Assembly: GCA_001574975.1 (NCBI GenBank)
Contig: KQ965847.1
Coordinates: forward strand, 1-64,000
Source of the DNA: Gonapodya prolifera JEL478
Taxonomy: Eukaryota; Monoblepharomycota; Monoblepharidomycetes; Monoblepharidales; Gonapodyaceae
Length of the DNA stretch: 64,000 nucleotides
Direction of reading: 5' to 3'
The position numbers and the translations under genes are program-made. Numbering within the stretch: the first letter of the stretch is position 1; each line of letters starts with the position of its first letter. The notes under the pieces are model-generated. The model was not told where the DNA came from. It was given only the letters and a program-made list of their open reading frames with translations, and ran no database searches. Positions 46,867 to 58,204 of the stretch are shown here, piece after piece.

Positions 46867-48216
46867 TCAGTGACCGTACACAACCACCCACAAATCACCC
46901 GACCGTCGTCGCGGCCCTACTTCGCCTCCGAGCAGCACCGCACCCGCTCTCTTCCACCGCTCCTCACTCACACCCAAACCCCGAACTTGCGCGTCCACCC
47001 ACTCGCCGCGAATCGGGTTGAGCGCGCCACCGACTACCGCGTGGTGCGATATTGTAGGGGCAAGTTCTGGTGTCGGCACCGTAGAGGGGGGCTGCCACGT
47101 GACAGATCTGGAATCAGGCTGCAGGGAGCCAATCCATGTATCACTCAAAAACTCGTCCGTGCCGTTTACCAAAACGTTCCCGCCGTGTATGGCGATTGCG
47201 TAAAATGGGAGTGTGGTTGGTGGGTGTGGTTGTGGTTGGATCACGATGGAGGAGTGGCGGTTGCGTGGTTGAGGAGTGCACGTGTGCGTGGGGTCGGTCG
47301 ACTGTGAGGACAGCTGTCTCCACTCCCACGAGTTGGAGTTGGGAGCGCTCGCAGGATCGGAAGAACCAGCATCACGTCGTGGCGGTAGGGACAGCGACCA
47401 GCAGTCGTCCAAGTAATGCTCCGTCCGCGTGGTCGGGTCCCACCAGTACCCGCCAAACACAACCATCACAAATGCATCCGTTCCATCGGGCTGGGCAAGT
47501 AGAACGATGGACGCCGAGTGCCAATTGCGTGGTGGTGGAATGGGTCCCGTCGTGGTGATTTGACGCCATGTTCGGGTGGAGACGTCTAAAGCCCATGTGT
47601 CGTTCAGGTAGGGCGGGTCCGTCGCGTAGGGTGGGTGTGACTGGGATCCACCAAAGATGATCATCAAGTCGCCGTGAGGCACGGCGGTGTGGCCGGCTCT
47701 CGGCGATGGTGTGGCGTGGTCGGATGAAGGTTGCCAAAATTTCCAATATGGGCGGTTGAACGTTTCCGAATCATCCGCCAGTCCATCAAAACAAAGTTCC
47801 CAGACGTCGTTGGAGTACCCGTCACGTGTCGCGCCACCGAAAATGATAAGCGAGGTGCGCCACCATACGGTCGCGTGGTTGTGCGTTGGAGGTGGCCGAG
47901 ATGTTTCGTGTTCATGTTCGGCAGAAGCAGGCGCGGTCAGATTCGTCCATGCTCCACGTTCGAACGAAAACAACCACACGTCGTCGAGAAGATTCCTGGT
48001 GCTTGTGCCTGGACGTGAGTCCGTGCGGCCACCGAAAAGAACTGCTGAGGACGAGTGTGTTTGAGCACCGTCGCCTCTGCCGGTCACCCCAGACGTGCCA
48101 GAAACGAGTGTGAAAGTGTGGCCCTGTCGCGGGCAAGGCGATGGAGCGTCGCACGTGAGCTGGAGCTTCTTGATCATCAAGCTCAAAGGTGGTTCGGCTG
48201 AATGGAGCCAGGTCAT
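46867..48216 (-). CDS. Kelch-repeat protein, six-bladed propeller
   Basis: 449 aa, single exon, start MTWLHSAEPPLSLMIKKLQL. Six kelch motifs with GG doublets and following Y/DxW: VLFGGRTDS..DDVWLFSF, LIIFGGATRDGYSNDVWEL, IIFGGSQSHP..LNDTWALD, MVVFGGYWWDP..LDDCWSL, IAIHGGNVLV..LSDTWIGS, VLLGGEVGPRRRSGDLWVVV. Glycine doublets and the distal tryptophans are kept in all blades. Motif order and length fit a complete beta-propeller with no added catalytic domain, so it is probably a protein-binding scaffold. It converges on the SDR gene with a 97-nt gap and its 5' end is near the divergent RING/TRAF-like gene, so the two may share a promoter region. Confidence 0.85.
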   Translation of the reverse strand: MTWLHSAEPPLSLMIKKLQLTCDAPSPCPRQGHTFTLVSGTSGVTGRGDGAQTHSSSAVLFGGRTDSRPGTSTRNLLDDVWLFSFERGAWTNLTAPASAEHEHETSRPPPTHNHATVWWRTSLIIFGGATRDGYSNDVWELCFDGLADDSETFNRPYWKFWQPSSDHATPSPRAGHTAVPHGDLMIIFGGSQSHPPYATDPPYLNDTWALDVSTRTWRQITTTGPIPPPRNWHSASIVLLAQPDGTDAFVMVVFGGYWWDPTTRTEHYLDDCWSLSLPPRRDAGSSDPASAPNSNSWEWRQLSSQSTDPTHTCTPQPRNRHSSIVIQPQPHPPTTLPFYAIAIHGGNVLVNGTDEFLSDTWIGSLQPDSRSVTWQPPSTVPTPELAPTISHHAVVGGALNPIRGEWVDAQVRGLGVSEERWKRAGAVLLGGEVGPRRRSGDLWVVVYGH

Positions 48217-48298
48217 AGTTCAACCGTCTGATGTCCGGGACCACCGTGGCGAGCTGAGACCCGACCTTACCGTGGAAGAGCCACAGCGTAGAGTGGAA

Positions 48299-50740
48299 AT
48301 GCAGTCAACAGTACGACGACAACCCACAGAGCAAATGCATCGACTTAACGAGCCGCAGCAATCTTTGGTTCCTGACTCCAAGCCGATTGCAACGACACGA
48401 GGCACAGACGATGATGACATGATCGCACGTGCAGCAGACATACTGGACCAACCGAGCAGGCCTTTGTCACGAGTACCAGCGCACTCTGAGATGCGTATAC
48501 CTGTGGAGGTGTATCTCGCCGAGGATCAGGTGGTCGTGAAGTCAGGTGGAGACGAGAATCAGCAGAGCTGTGAAGTGAGTCAGACACTCAAGACTTTCAA
48601 GTGTTCCATTTGTTCCAGAGTACCCCTCAGGCACTATATGTTCGCAGGTACGTCTGCTCTCTCAACCTTGTTGAGATGGAGCTTGCCTTCGTCACTCAAC
48701 GCATGTTGAACTCGACGTTCCACAACCACCTTCCCCTCCCCTCCCCCTCTCCCTCACCTTAATTCTAGTCCCTGTACCTGGTGCCCTTGAGCACTTGCAC
48801 TGCGCATCCTGCCTCGTCTCTCTGTTCTACGAAGCCGCCAAGTCTAAGTCCACCAGTGCAGACCCGAACCTTACTTTTACAGCTCCCCCAAGTCAAACAC
48901 TCTTCCATAGCTCAACTTCCGATATGCACGTAGTTGCTGGCAAGCTTGAACCTCACTTCGTGCACAGAAGAAATTACGCAGCCAAGTGCCCATTCACAAG
49001 TCCCTCGCCAGACGTGACGCCAGACTTGGTGGAAAAGGATCTCAGACGAGAAGCGGAATTCGGGACCATGAATGTTAAATGCCTGTTTCACAAGGTGAGG
49101 GTGTTTTGACGCCACTATCAGCTCGGTCAGAACACTGTAATTTTGCTCATGGCCCACTCTATTCAAGTTGTGCTCCTGGACCGGCTCTGTTTCCCAATAC
49201 CGCCTTCACGTAAAAAAATGCGAATGGACCGTGAGTGATTTTTTTGGACGTACTCCTCGCTTTTTACCGCGTTTGGCTGTGCTGGGGTGCGGCTACTCGC
49301 TTGTGTCTTCCGCTGTCATCCACGCCTTTTATGAACAATCTTTAACACGTGCCCCTATTTCCTCCACCCCTCCTCTCATCCGACGAAATGAAAGAATTCC
49401 GACCCCAGCACCGTTGACACTTCACACCCACTCTCATCAGCCTCACTCCTCCACTTTATAGTCTCAAGCTGTTCCCCGCCGCCGGCACCTGTCTCACAAG
49501 ATCTACCTACTCCAGGAGCGGGACCACATTTACCGACCGTGGCCTACCCGATGGGAACTGGTTGCGGAGCAGACGCTGGGACGGGAGTTGAGAATAAGAG
49601 TGTGAGAGCAAGAATGCGCCCTAGTGTCTTGTCTGCGAGAGATGCAAGTCCCATGGGAGCACCGAGCAAACGAAGAGCCCCCCCTCTGTTGATGTTACTC
49701 AATTCTCGGCGTCCCCTGCAAGTCTATTTTACCGTGGCTTATGTCCACATGACGTTCAACAACCGGACGTGATCTACGGTCCGTCGACACAATCATCGCA
49801 AGGTTCTGTAGAAGGGACTGCCTCAGCGCACCATTACACAGGCAGTTACATTTCGGATAGTAACACTACAGGTGTACATTGGCCGGCTCCGTCATACCTC
49901 ACCAGTTCGAATTATCAAAGCTCTATTCCGACCATGACACAAGCTCACACATCAAGCGCCGCAATTGCTCCTCCCTCGCTCAGTACTGTTCATGTGATTC
50001 CTGGAAGCATAGCATATCTGCCACTCTCACTTTGGAGCGTCTGGCCACCTTCGCAGTACTCCAGCGCTTTGCCAACCTTAACATCCGAAACTGCAACTGC
50101 AGCTGGGAGAGTTTCGGGGCTGACCTCACTCTTGTATGGAATTTCTTACAGTGACTCTGCAGAAGCGCCGATCTCTTCACTTGTCTTTGATAACACCGCT
50201 TACCAGTCGACAAATGCAAGTTTTGACCACCCATGCGTGACCGCTCAAGGTGCCCCGACAAGCACGCCGAGCTCTGCTTTCTCGCTCGACAGTATTGAGG
50301 GAACTTGTGAACGATCGTGGTGGAATTCACTTGCCCAAAATTCCCTTCCGACTGCACACACTGCCGCTCAAAGCGTCGCTCCGGGGACTGTAGCTGGCCT
50401 TTCTTCATTCCGAGAAACACAAAATGCACGGGAATCAGCGACGCCGGGCGCATACTTGTTCGATTACGCGATGCAAGGACCATCCCCACCTCCTTCCAGA
50501 CCAACTCAACCTGGACTCTTGTTCAACCATGAACTTTCACTCAGTTCCTTTGCCGCGTACCCAACAACCGAGGATGGACTGTTCTCATTCGGGGCCCGGC
50601 CAGACAGCTCTAATTTTGATGCTCGAGGTGTGAGTGGGCCCACAGATTCCCAAATGGAAGGTTTTGACAGAAGCGGTCATCAGGAAGACGCTGAGGGTAC
50701 AGACGAGGGGAGAGGGAAGAAGAGATGGAGGAGGATGTGA
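48299..50740 (+). CDS. RING/TRAF-type zinc protein, tandem copy 1
   Basis: From the ATG at 48299 (MQSTVRRQPTEQMHRL). A disordered N-terminus leads to a RING-like half (FKCSICSRVPLRHYMFAG), an intron, then ALEHLHCASCLVSLFYEAAK. After a variable loop come YAAKCPF and LVEKDLRREAEFGTMNVKC, then across an intron LCSWTGSVSQYRLHVKKCEW, a TRAF-type finger with C..C..H..C. A long Ser/Thr/Ala-rich C-terminal exon (to 50740) ends in a basic stretch GRGKKRWRRM. RING plus TRAF-type zinc modules suggest a ubiquitin-ligase or adaptor role; the RING is missing clear third-pair ligands, so activity is unproven. Its tandem partner starts at 51320. Confidence 0.6.
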
Positions 50741-51319
50741 CAGGAGGTTGCTGGCTCGGTGATGAATATTGAAATGACGACGTTAACAAAAGAGGGTGCT
50801 TTCCTTTTGATCAAACGTACCAACGTGTCCAATAATATCTGACACGAGACTTACAAACGGCATCGTCAACGAGCTGCTTTTCTATTATTCTCAATCTCGC
50901 GAATGTGCGAGACATAGGTTTGGGTTTAATGCAAGACAAATGCCGTTAACTTTAGCAAACATACCAGACTGCGACAATCCACCGGCAGTCAACCAACATT
51001 GTCTTACTGCACATATGTTGCATGCAAGGCGATAGTCCTTCGAACGTGAACTGGAGCGTCCTGACCATGAAATAAAAGTGTAAACAGAATCTCTGCTAAA
51101 TGCAGGGTCTTTCCCTTGGAACCACAAACGGGGTGCGCAGATGGACAATTCGACGCCGACGAGCAGACTGGGACTGGTGTGGGAGATTGAGGCGATGGAA
51201 CAGATACGTGAGCAGATGCGGCAGCTCCGACTGCAATTACAAGGCGAATAATTGGAGACGCAGACTGGCGGCCACCCATCCAACCACACCCGCCACCGTC
51301 CTTAGCTCCGAGGAATCGA
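50741..51319. other. Spacer between tandem RING/TRAF genes
   Basis: A 132-codon antisense frame (51289-50891) shows no domain. It is probably the promoter region of the second copy; no repeat or RNA was recognised. Confidence 0.3.
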
Positions 51320-53193
51320 ATGTCTACTTACTCTCAGCTCGGACCTGTTCGCTTTGGGGTTGCATCGACTCCAGGACAGGTAGCAGCATTTGCAGCAGAA
51401 CCGACGGCATCCACCGCCAACACGTCCGCGGTTCCCACTGGAACGTCTGCCGAACCACCTACGCCGGAAGAAGTGTATCTCACCGAGGAGCAGGTTGTCG
51501 TGGAGTTTGGTGGCGAGGGAAATCGGGACAGGTCGCATGAACTGATTCTGCAAACGCACCAGTGCTCCATTTGCTCCAGTCTACCACTCAGATACTATAT
51601 GTTCGCAGGCATGTCCTCATCATAGTTCTCGTGCAGCGTGCTTTGCTTAGTTCAACCCACGCCCGCTATGCCCTCTCCCTTTTCCTCTTTAAATATCGCT
51701 TTACAGTCTCACCTCACCCGACTTCCAGTCCCGGTACCTGGCACTCTAAAGCACTCCTGATGCGCATCGTGCCTCGTTTCTTTCTTCCGGGAAGCTGCCA
51801 AGTCTAGGACGGGCACAAGTGATCTGCCTGACCCTCCCGCACTCTTCCATCACGACCATCCAGAGACTCTATCGTACCTCGGAATCCCGAGCACGTGAAC
51901 TGGCCGAGGTGCTCGACCCTCACACTACCTACAAGCGAATGTACACGGCAAAGTGCCCCTTCATCCAGGGCTTAAGTGTCGCCAGATGTTGTGACGAGGA
52001 TCTCAGAAGAGAAGAAGAAGTCGAGAAACTGACAGTCAGATGCTTGTTTCACGAGGTGTGCGGTAGTCTTTACTGGTACTGTCTCTTTCTTTCACGCCAC
52101 TGAATTTTTGTCGCGACCGTATTTATTCTAGTTGTGCACCTGGTCTGGCGCGGTTTCCCAATACCGAACCCACGCCAAGGAATCCAAATGGATAGTGAGT
52201 GGTACTCTCTCCAGTACTCCTCGTGTTGTTCATCTGGGTCGGCTGTATTGGCTGCTACTTGCTCGGTGGTTTCATTTCGAATTCTTTCTCTTCGAAACCA
52301 TACATTGATATCACCCTCATTCCTGACTTCCCCCCGGCCCATCCTTCTCACCGAAACTCAAGAACTCTGATCCCAGCACCATCGACAGCGCGCACCCACA
52401 ATCGTCAACCTCGCTCTCCGCGCCATCATCGCCAGCTGCTCTCCGCCCGCCGCCAGATGAAGATCGTTTGCAAAAACTCTCGTGTAGCTGCAGTAGATGA
52501 CATCCGACACGCATTCAGTGCTTTCACCGCCTCCGCCTCAGGTGACACGTCGACCGTCGCCGCCTGCACCGATCGAGACGCCTCGATTTCGGCGACTTCA
52601 GTTCGAGACGGCTATGTTTGTGTCCGGATCCCGTGGTCGAAGCGGAATTGGAATTGTAACCGGAACTGGAGATGAGAATGTGCCGGCAGGTCGAGGTGGC
52701 GCTAGCAGGAGAAGGTGCCGGAGCTCCAGTAGCACCAGTTCAACTAGTAACCGGAGCACGAGTAGCACGGGCACGAGTACGACGTCAAGAAACGCAACGC
52801 CTGTCCCTGTCAGAGTCCGGTCAGGAACAGCAAGGCAGCGAAAAGCCCCCTCCCACTCCCTCTCCCCCTCGGGTGTCAGACCGCACGCAACGGCCACGGC
52901 ACCCGGTGCGAGTCTGTTTCGCAGCGACCATCTCGACGTAGTGTCACTCCACCGCCGTCACCGGCAGGATGCACGTGCACGAAATTCGTCAGCTTCTGGT
53001 CGGACCAGCGGTTGCGTTTGAGGATCCACGGATGGAGCGAGCCCGTTGCCTTCTTCTGTTTCTCGTGAAGATATCTTTGGGTGGACGAGGACCCGCATGC
53101 CAACGCGTGCCCGCCCCCATCCTCTGGCACCATTACAACCAACGCGAGCGCTCGCACATACGCAGAAGCATCTCCACCAAAATCGACTATTGA
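51320..53193 (+). CDS. RING/TRAF-type zinc protein, tandem copy 2
   Basis: Start MSTYSQLGPVRFGVASTPGQ. It mirrors copy 1: EEVYLTEEQVVVEFGGEG (EVYLAEDQVVVKSGGDE in copy 1), HQCSICSSLPLRYYMFAG, an intron, then VPGTLKHS and CASCLV..FFREAAKSRT, AKCPFIQGLSVA, DLRREEEVEKLTVRCLFHE. The last finger reads LCTWSGAVSQYRTHAKESKW: the final zinc Cys of copy 1 (KKCEW) is Ser here, so that finger may not fold normally. In the middle exon (51.72-51.95 kb) frames shift between CASCLV and the loop, consistent with an extra intron or a decaying exon. The C-terminal region is Ser/Arg/Thr-rich to about 53.0-53.2 kb. Possibly active as a scaffold only. Confidence 0.5.
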
Positions 53194-53534
53194 TGAGTTG
53201 GTTCGCAAATTATATCTCGTTTCACATTCTGGAGGCGCTATGGCCTGCTGAGTTGAGGATAACCTAGGTTGTTCCTAGTCTAGTATTATGTACAAGGGGG
53301 GGATCACAAGTATGTATCACGAAAAAGATCCTATCCACATTATTCTCCAGTACGCATGATCACATACTTCATCACCTTTCCACGCCAAAAGTAGCATCGC
53401 ACTCCGACACCACGTATAACGTCCCACCATCCGCCCAGTACCCTACAACTCCAAACCTCAACAATTCAACATCGCCCAAAAAAGAGCAGTGCCAAATCCC
53501 CTCCGACCAGTCACCACATCTTGCTCCGAGCATG

Positions 53535-55606
53535 TCACTCCCTCCCCGGGCCCCCACTATCCACCCCCGCCCCAACAACTTCCGCCGCCCTCCTCAACAA
53601 CTCCTTGAGCTCATCCTTCTCCCTATCCGAAAACCCACCCGGGCCGGCCACGACGAGCTGTCTGAGCTGTGACGTCAGTGTGGAGACTTGGACGGGTGGG
53701 TTCATGATGTCCGACGCGGGTGCGATAGACGTGATGCGGGGGGGTGTCGTGGCAGTGGTAGTGGAGGCGGGTGTCGCGCAGGAGGCGGAGGCGGGCTCTT
53801 GTTTGAGAGGCATGGAGGTCCCGCCTGCGGAGGTGGTGGGGCGCGGCGGGGTGGTGGGAGAAGCCGAGATGGCGTTACGGGCTTTTCCTGTTCAACATGA
53901 CAACGATGTTGGTTGTTGAGTACGAACGACGTGTAAGGTGGTGAAGGAGGAACGCACCTTTACCCCGCGGCGACGTGGAACCTCCCGGTTCTGATTTGAG
54001 CGTGACAACAGCTGCCGCGCCTTGTCCTGCGCGTGCAGGGATCATGAAAACCACCAAGACAACGGAAAACAATCAATCTTTGTGAACTTCAATCCCCAGA
54101 CCCCCCCCCCCCCCCCCCCCCCACCCCGAGAACGCACCATCAATCTTGGCCACGACGGTCCCCTGACTCCTCACCGCAACCGACGTGCCAGCCGCCCTTC
54201 CCGCTGAGGGTACGCCGTTCTTGGCCGCGAACACACACCCGTGCTTATCCTTGAAATGGGTCTTGGCGAGCCGAAAGGTCTTGAAAAAGACCGAGGAGCG
54301 GGTCACGGGGTCAAAGCAGAGCTGCAGGTGGAACGGGGTCAACGATTGGAGAGGGGGGGGGGGATGGTGATGTATCGCGTCAAGGGTTGAATACGCTCCA
54401 CGTGTGACATTCGTGCTTCGCGCAGGGTCATTCGCCTCCGGCGGACAGCTTGAGTCGGCGCTATCACGCCAAGGCCTCGGGTCTCACTTTGCTCGACGGC
54501 CTTGGTCAGCGCCTGGCGGCGGTTCGGCCTCGGAGTCGTCTCTCCGCTCGCGTTGCTCGCTCCTGTCGGACTGCTGACTCGACTCACCGAGCAGTAAAAA
54601 TGCAGTTCCTCGTGATGCCCTCCGGAAAACAGATGCTCCACAAAGTTGGACCTCGTCCTGTAGGTCGTCGGGCTGTCCACGCCGTCGGGGGACGCGCGAC
54701 ACGAGGGGAACAGGCAGTGGAATGTTTTTCGTGAGCGGAATGCTGCTGAGACGCTGTGAAAGCAGTGGTAGGGTAAAAACGGTCAGCACTTTGTGCGTAG
54801 GCCTCGGGTTCGCTCCGCGTGGGACATCCGCGCAGGCCATTCGCAGTCTTGGGTTCGCCTTGACGTTTGCCTCCGGCGAGGAAATACCCGCCGCTGGGAC
54901 ATTCGCGCATCGCGCAGATCATTCGCCTCCGGCAGAAGAATACGATCCACGTGTGAGTTGGGACATTCGCGCTTCGCGCAGAACACTCGGCTCCGGCGGA
55001 CAGCCTCGCTTCGCTCATGTCCTCGGTCAGCGACACGGAAATTAGGCCTCGAAGTCCTCCGGCCTGCTCGCTGTGCTCGCAGGCCTCCGTCGCTCGCCAA
55101 CCCACCTCTGGAACATGACCCCACCATGCACCTCGACCGCATGCTTCAAAAACGCGCACGACTCATTCCCAGCGACCTGCCCCGTATCCGAGCAACGCAG
55201 CAGTTTTGAGACTGGGTCGAACGACACGGAGCGAGGTGGGCAGTGAGTTGCGAATCCGCATAAGGGGAGCGGGCATGTAAATGTTGGCCGCTGGGGCTGC
55301 GGAGCGTGGGGGACGGGCGGAGGTGGGAGCGGGAGTGGGAGTGGTGCCGGTGTGTCAGGTGCACGCAAGGTGAAGAAGGCACGACAGGACGCGCACCGTG
55401 TCCTCGACAGGCGAAAACATCTCCCTCTCCCTCCTCTCGTGGGTGTCTTCTGCGGGTGACCCCTCGCCGTCGTCGCCCTCTCCGTCGCCCCCGTCGATGC
55501 CAAAGTCGAACAGCTCCCGCTCCAGCGCGGCAAGGTCTGCCTCGGTCACCGCGTCGGAGTGCGAGTGCGCCCACGCGGGTGCGCCGAAGGGTGACTGCGA
55601 TGCCAT
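53535..55606 (-). CDS. Three-module zinc-finger protein, copy 1
   Basis: Starts at 55606 (MASQSPFGAPAWAHSHSDAV) with an acidic region. Module 1 is FTCPLPLCGFAT, SFDPVSKLLRCSD, ESCAFLKHAVEVHGGVMF. Module 2 is YRTRSNFVEHLFSGGHHEEL then HFYC. Module 3 is FDPVTRSSVFFKTFRLAKTH then FKDKHGCVF. The tail (QEPASASCATPASTTTATTP, DREKDELKELLRRAAEVV) ends at 53535. The same three modules in the same order are in the gene at 60855-63637. Two introns, after modules 1 and 2, each hold a GC-rich repeat; a poly-C tract of about 18-20 nt lies near 54110. No named family fits; C/H spacing suggests atypical C2H2 fingers and a DNA- or RNA-binding role. Confidence 0.6.
54107..54124. repeat. Poly-C tract
   Basis: A run of about 18-20 C with one A at the end, inside or next to an intron of the zinc-finger gene. 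Length is likely unreliable in the assembly. Confidence 0.6.
54380..54596 (-). repeat. GC-rich intron-resident repeat, copy 2
   Basis: Read on the minus (sense) strand it starts right after the donor GTGAGT and runs CGAGCAACGCGAGCGGAG, GACGACTCCGAGGCC, GGCGCTGACCAAGGCC, CTGTCCGCCGGAGGCGAATG, CTGCGCGAAGCACGAATGTC, CACACGTGGAGCGTATTCAA. This order is the same as in the SDR intron copy on the opposite strand. It occupies essentially the entire intron. Confidence 0.75.
54781..55092 (-). repeat. GC-rich intron-resident repeat, copy 3
   Basis: Sense strand: CGAGGCCTAATTTCCGTG, CGCTGACCGAGGACATGAGC, GCTGTCCGCCGGAGCCGAGT, TCTGCGCGAAGCGCGAATGT, CACACGTGGATCGTATTCTT. A second GCCGGAGGCGAATGATCTGC GCG unit follows, then a partial third. 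So this copy holds more than one unit of the GAATGATCTGCGCGAAGCGC block. It lies in the intron upstream of module 2. Confidence 0.7.
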
Positions 55607-55926
55607 TGTGCCGGGGTGTGCGGCGCCGGTGCAGTGCAGGTGGGGCTGGAGTGGCGGCTGTGGCTGTGGCTGCGGTCACGCTGAATGCTGAAACATCAAT
55701 TTTGCTGACTTCAGTGATGGATGGTGACTTTTGCTGCCCTGGCTCGCCTTGGGGCTTGCGGATCTGCGTGGAGAAATCAATGGTTGGAACTTGGAACTCC
55801 AAAATAGTCATTGCGGGGAGATGCGAGTGTCACAGCTGTCATGCTCATGTCCGTCCTTGACCACTCCTCTGACAACGGCCTCTGTCCCATGCACTTTCGC
55901 TCAGCCGGACACCCCGGTACTCCAAC

Positions 55927-57059
55927 ATGGCCGGCCGATCCCCCGCCCGGCTTCAAATACGCCTTCAAGGAGATTCGCTCTTTCGGCTCGTGAGCAAGCC
56001 ACGGTCCTTCGAGGTGCGTGTCTCCTCCTTCCTTTGCAACTCCGAGCAAATCACTCACAATCGTCCAACAGGAGCTCCTCACCACCTTCATGACAGCGTT
56101 TCCTTCTTCGCTCCATCCTGGAAGATTCTGCGTTGTTCTGCTTCACGGAGGTCTGGTGGCGAGCTCATGGGTGACAGAGATTAATGAAAAGTCGTTTCAG
56201 CTGGTCGGGTGATTGGCTTGCAACGAGCTCTACTCGGGATCCGCATTAACGATGGGGTTTTCTTCTCGGCAACATAGACAGGGGGATTTCCTGGAAGCGC
56301 GGCCAACTGCACCTCCAGCTGCTGGAAGACCTCGTGGCGAACGGCTCGCAATCCCGCATCGAGTTCTCCGCCAGCATCTTCTGCTGGACTCTCAGCGTTG
56401 CGCCCTTCAATGGCCGTTAGCACACCCACCATTGAAGTCCCCAAGAATTGCAAATCACCTGCAATAATCACTCCGGCGACCTCTCCTACTACGATCATGA
56501 AGTTCCTCCGATCCATAATTCGAGAAACAGTGCTTCCTCACCCTGCATTCGTCCAAGAACTTGGGGAAGCGTTTATGAGGCTGACAGCACACTACACCAA
56601 GTTTTGGAGCCTCCCACTTACAAATATTCGCTTGATCGGTCCTCGGAACGGATGGCAGGATAATCAGAAGAAAGTTCTTGACGTACTGGATGACCAGATC
56701 ACGACTGACGCTTCAAGTTTGGTGAAAATATCATTATCAGCCAGCATGAGTGGTGTAGCAAATACTACTTACTCCACAACAGGGCCTCCATGCCTACAGT
56801 GACTTCTATGTCGACACCCGTTGCCGATTCAAATTCAGTTGGCATTCAATTACTGGAGGCCGAGGAACCTCCTTTACAGAGACTTGACCCTGATAGCAGC
56901 AAAAGTACCACTTTCACGCATTACAGTGGTACCGAAGTTGTGACCATTCGCCCCCATCCGACAATACCCCAGAACCCTTTGACTTTTGCTGCACCAGTGA
57001 CGGGAGTTGCGATTGCGTCTTTGCAGACACAGGAGGTAGCATCTAGTGCGACTCGGTAG
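55927..57059 (+). CDS. PB1/ubiquitin-like-fold protein, tandem copy A
   Basis: First exon MAGRSPARLQIRLQGDSLFR then LVSKPRSFE. After a short intron, ELLTTFMTAFPSSLHPGRFC, VVLLHGGLVASSWVTEINEK and SFQLVG. The pattern (basic IQIR strand, GD turn, helix ELL..F...FP, hydrophobic VILL strand, late EI.EKSF) resembles a PB1- or ubiquitin-like fold; this is an inference from pattern. Downstream exons (QGDFLEARPTAPPAAGRP and a Thr/Pro/Ser-rich tail ending at 57059) are disordered. Copies B and C share the start and fold. No catalytic motif, so likely an interaction module. Confidence 0.5.
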
Positions 57060-57402
57060 CAGTGTTGAACCACAATTGTTGCAATTTGAAATTGATAGAC
57101 TGTCGAACGAAACTAGCGACGACAGCCATGGAGTAGTGTACTCGAGAACAATAATTCTTTTCGATGCAAATTCTATAGCTATAACGATTTCTTCTCTTTT
57201 GTCCCATGTATCGTTTTTTCTATTAGGGTTTCAGCATTCAAAAGTGCAAGTGGAGGTGATTTCACGGTCCTACAAACACGATTGCTATTTCTGGAAACTG
57301 CCGTCGGCCACTCCTCCTTCGCTCATTTTTGCCGTCGCCGGTCACTTCTACGATCCCTGTCATGTCGGTCGTCGAGTCATGTCGGTCGTCGAATCCTTGA
57401 AT

Positions 57403-58204
57403 ATGGCATATCACCCTTCCAGAATTCAAATCCGAACCGAGGGAGACAACCTTTTCCGTCTTGTCAGCAAACCACGCTCCTACCAGATACGATCGACCTA
57501 ATTGTGCGTGTGGATTCTGCGCCATCGCTCACGTCAATCACGACGGTCACCCTTTGGCAGTATCTGCTGAACACGTTCTCGACCACCTTTCCCGCCTCGC
57601 TTCGAGTTGGAGGCTTCCACGTGGATTCTTCTTCATGGCGGGCATACTGATACATTGTGGGCGACGGAAATCGACGAGAAGTCGTTCCAACTCCTTGGGT
57701 GAGCTAACAATTGATGTCACCATGCTCACTTGTTTCAAGATCTAAACGACGACCTTTTTGTCCTTTTCAAAAAGGCAGGGAGATTTTTCGGAAGCGCGGC
57801 CTTCTATAGTCACCGTGCAGGGTGTGGACCAGCAAGTTGTCCCCCAACCTGTCACTCAGCCATCGACCACCACCAATATACCATCGAAAAACTCCACGAT
57901 ACACAATGCACACCAGTCAACATCGGCGCTCTTGCCTGGGAGAATCGAAGTAAGCACTGGTGGAGCAAGTCCCCCGACAACCTTTCCTTCAACAGCTCCT
58001 CAGAACCCGAAGCCACACCACGCAAACTCAACTTTGTCATTTCGCGAGAGACCGCAGATCAGCGCTAATGGAGCTCATTCTGTAGCAACCTCTTCCGTGG
58101 CATCCTCGGCTCCCATTTCAACGGCCTCACCTTCAGTGGCCCAGGAGTCGGAAGTTAAAACTGCAGCACGACAATCCTCCGCTGGCACCAGTGCTATGAA
58201 GTGA
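57403..58204 (+). CDS. PB1/ubiquitin-like-fold protein, tandem copy B
   Basis: Start MAYHPSRIQIRTEGDNLFRL then VSKPRSYQ. The second block is LLNTFSTTFPASLRVGGFHV, after which the frame differs from copy C, so a frameshift or unusual splice is present near 57.63 kb. A third block, RQGDFSEARPSIVTVQGVDQ, followed by a long Ser/Thr/Pro/Gln-rich tail ending SAGTSAMK at 58204, matches the QGDFLEARP block of copy A. AT-rich sequence to 59.1 kb has more coding-like scraps (DYKEFWNIPPTSLKMSPNKL) that may be remnants of a longer tail or another copy. Confidence 0.45.

Noticed and set aside
54584-55159. 191-codon minus frame through the GC-rich repeats
   Set aside because: Open only because GC-rich repeat DNA has few stops; it crosses clear splice sites of the zinc-finger gene.
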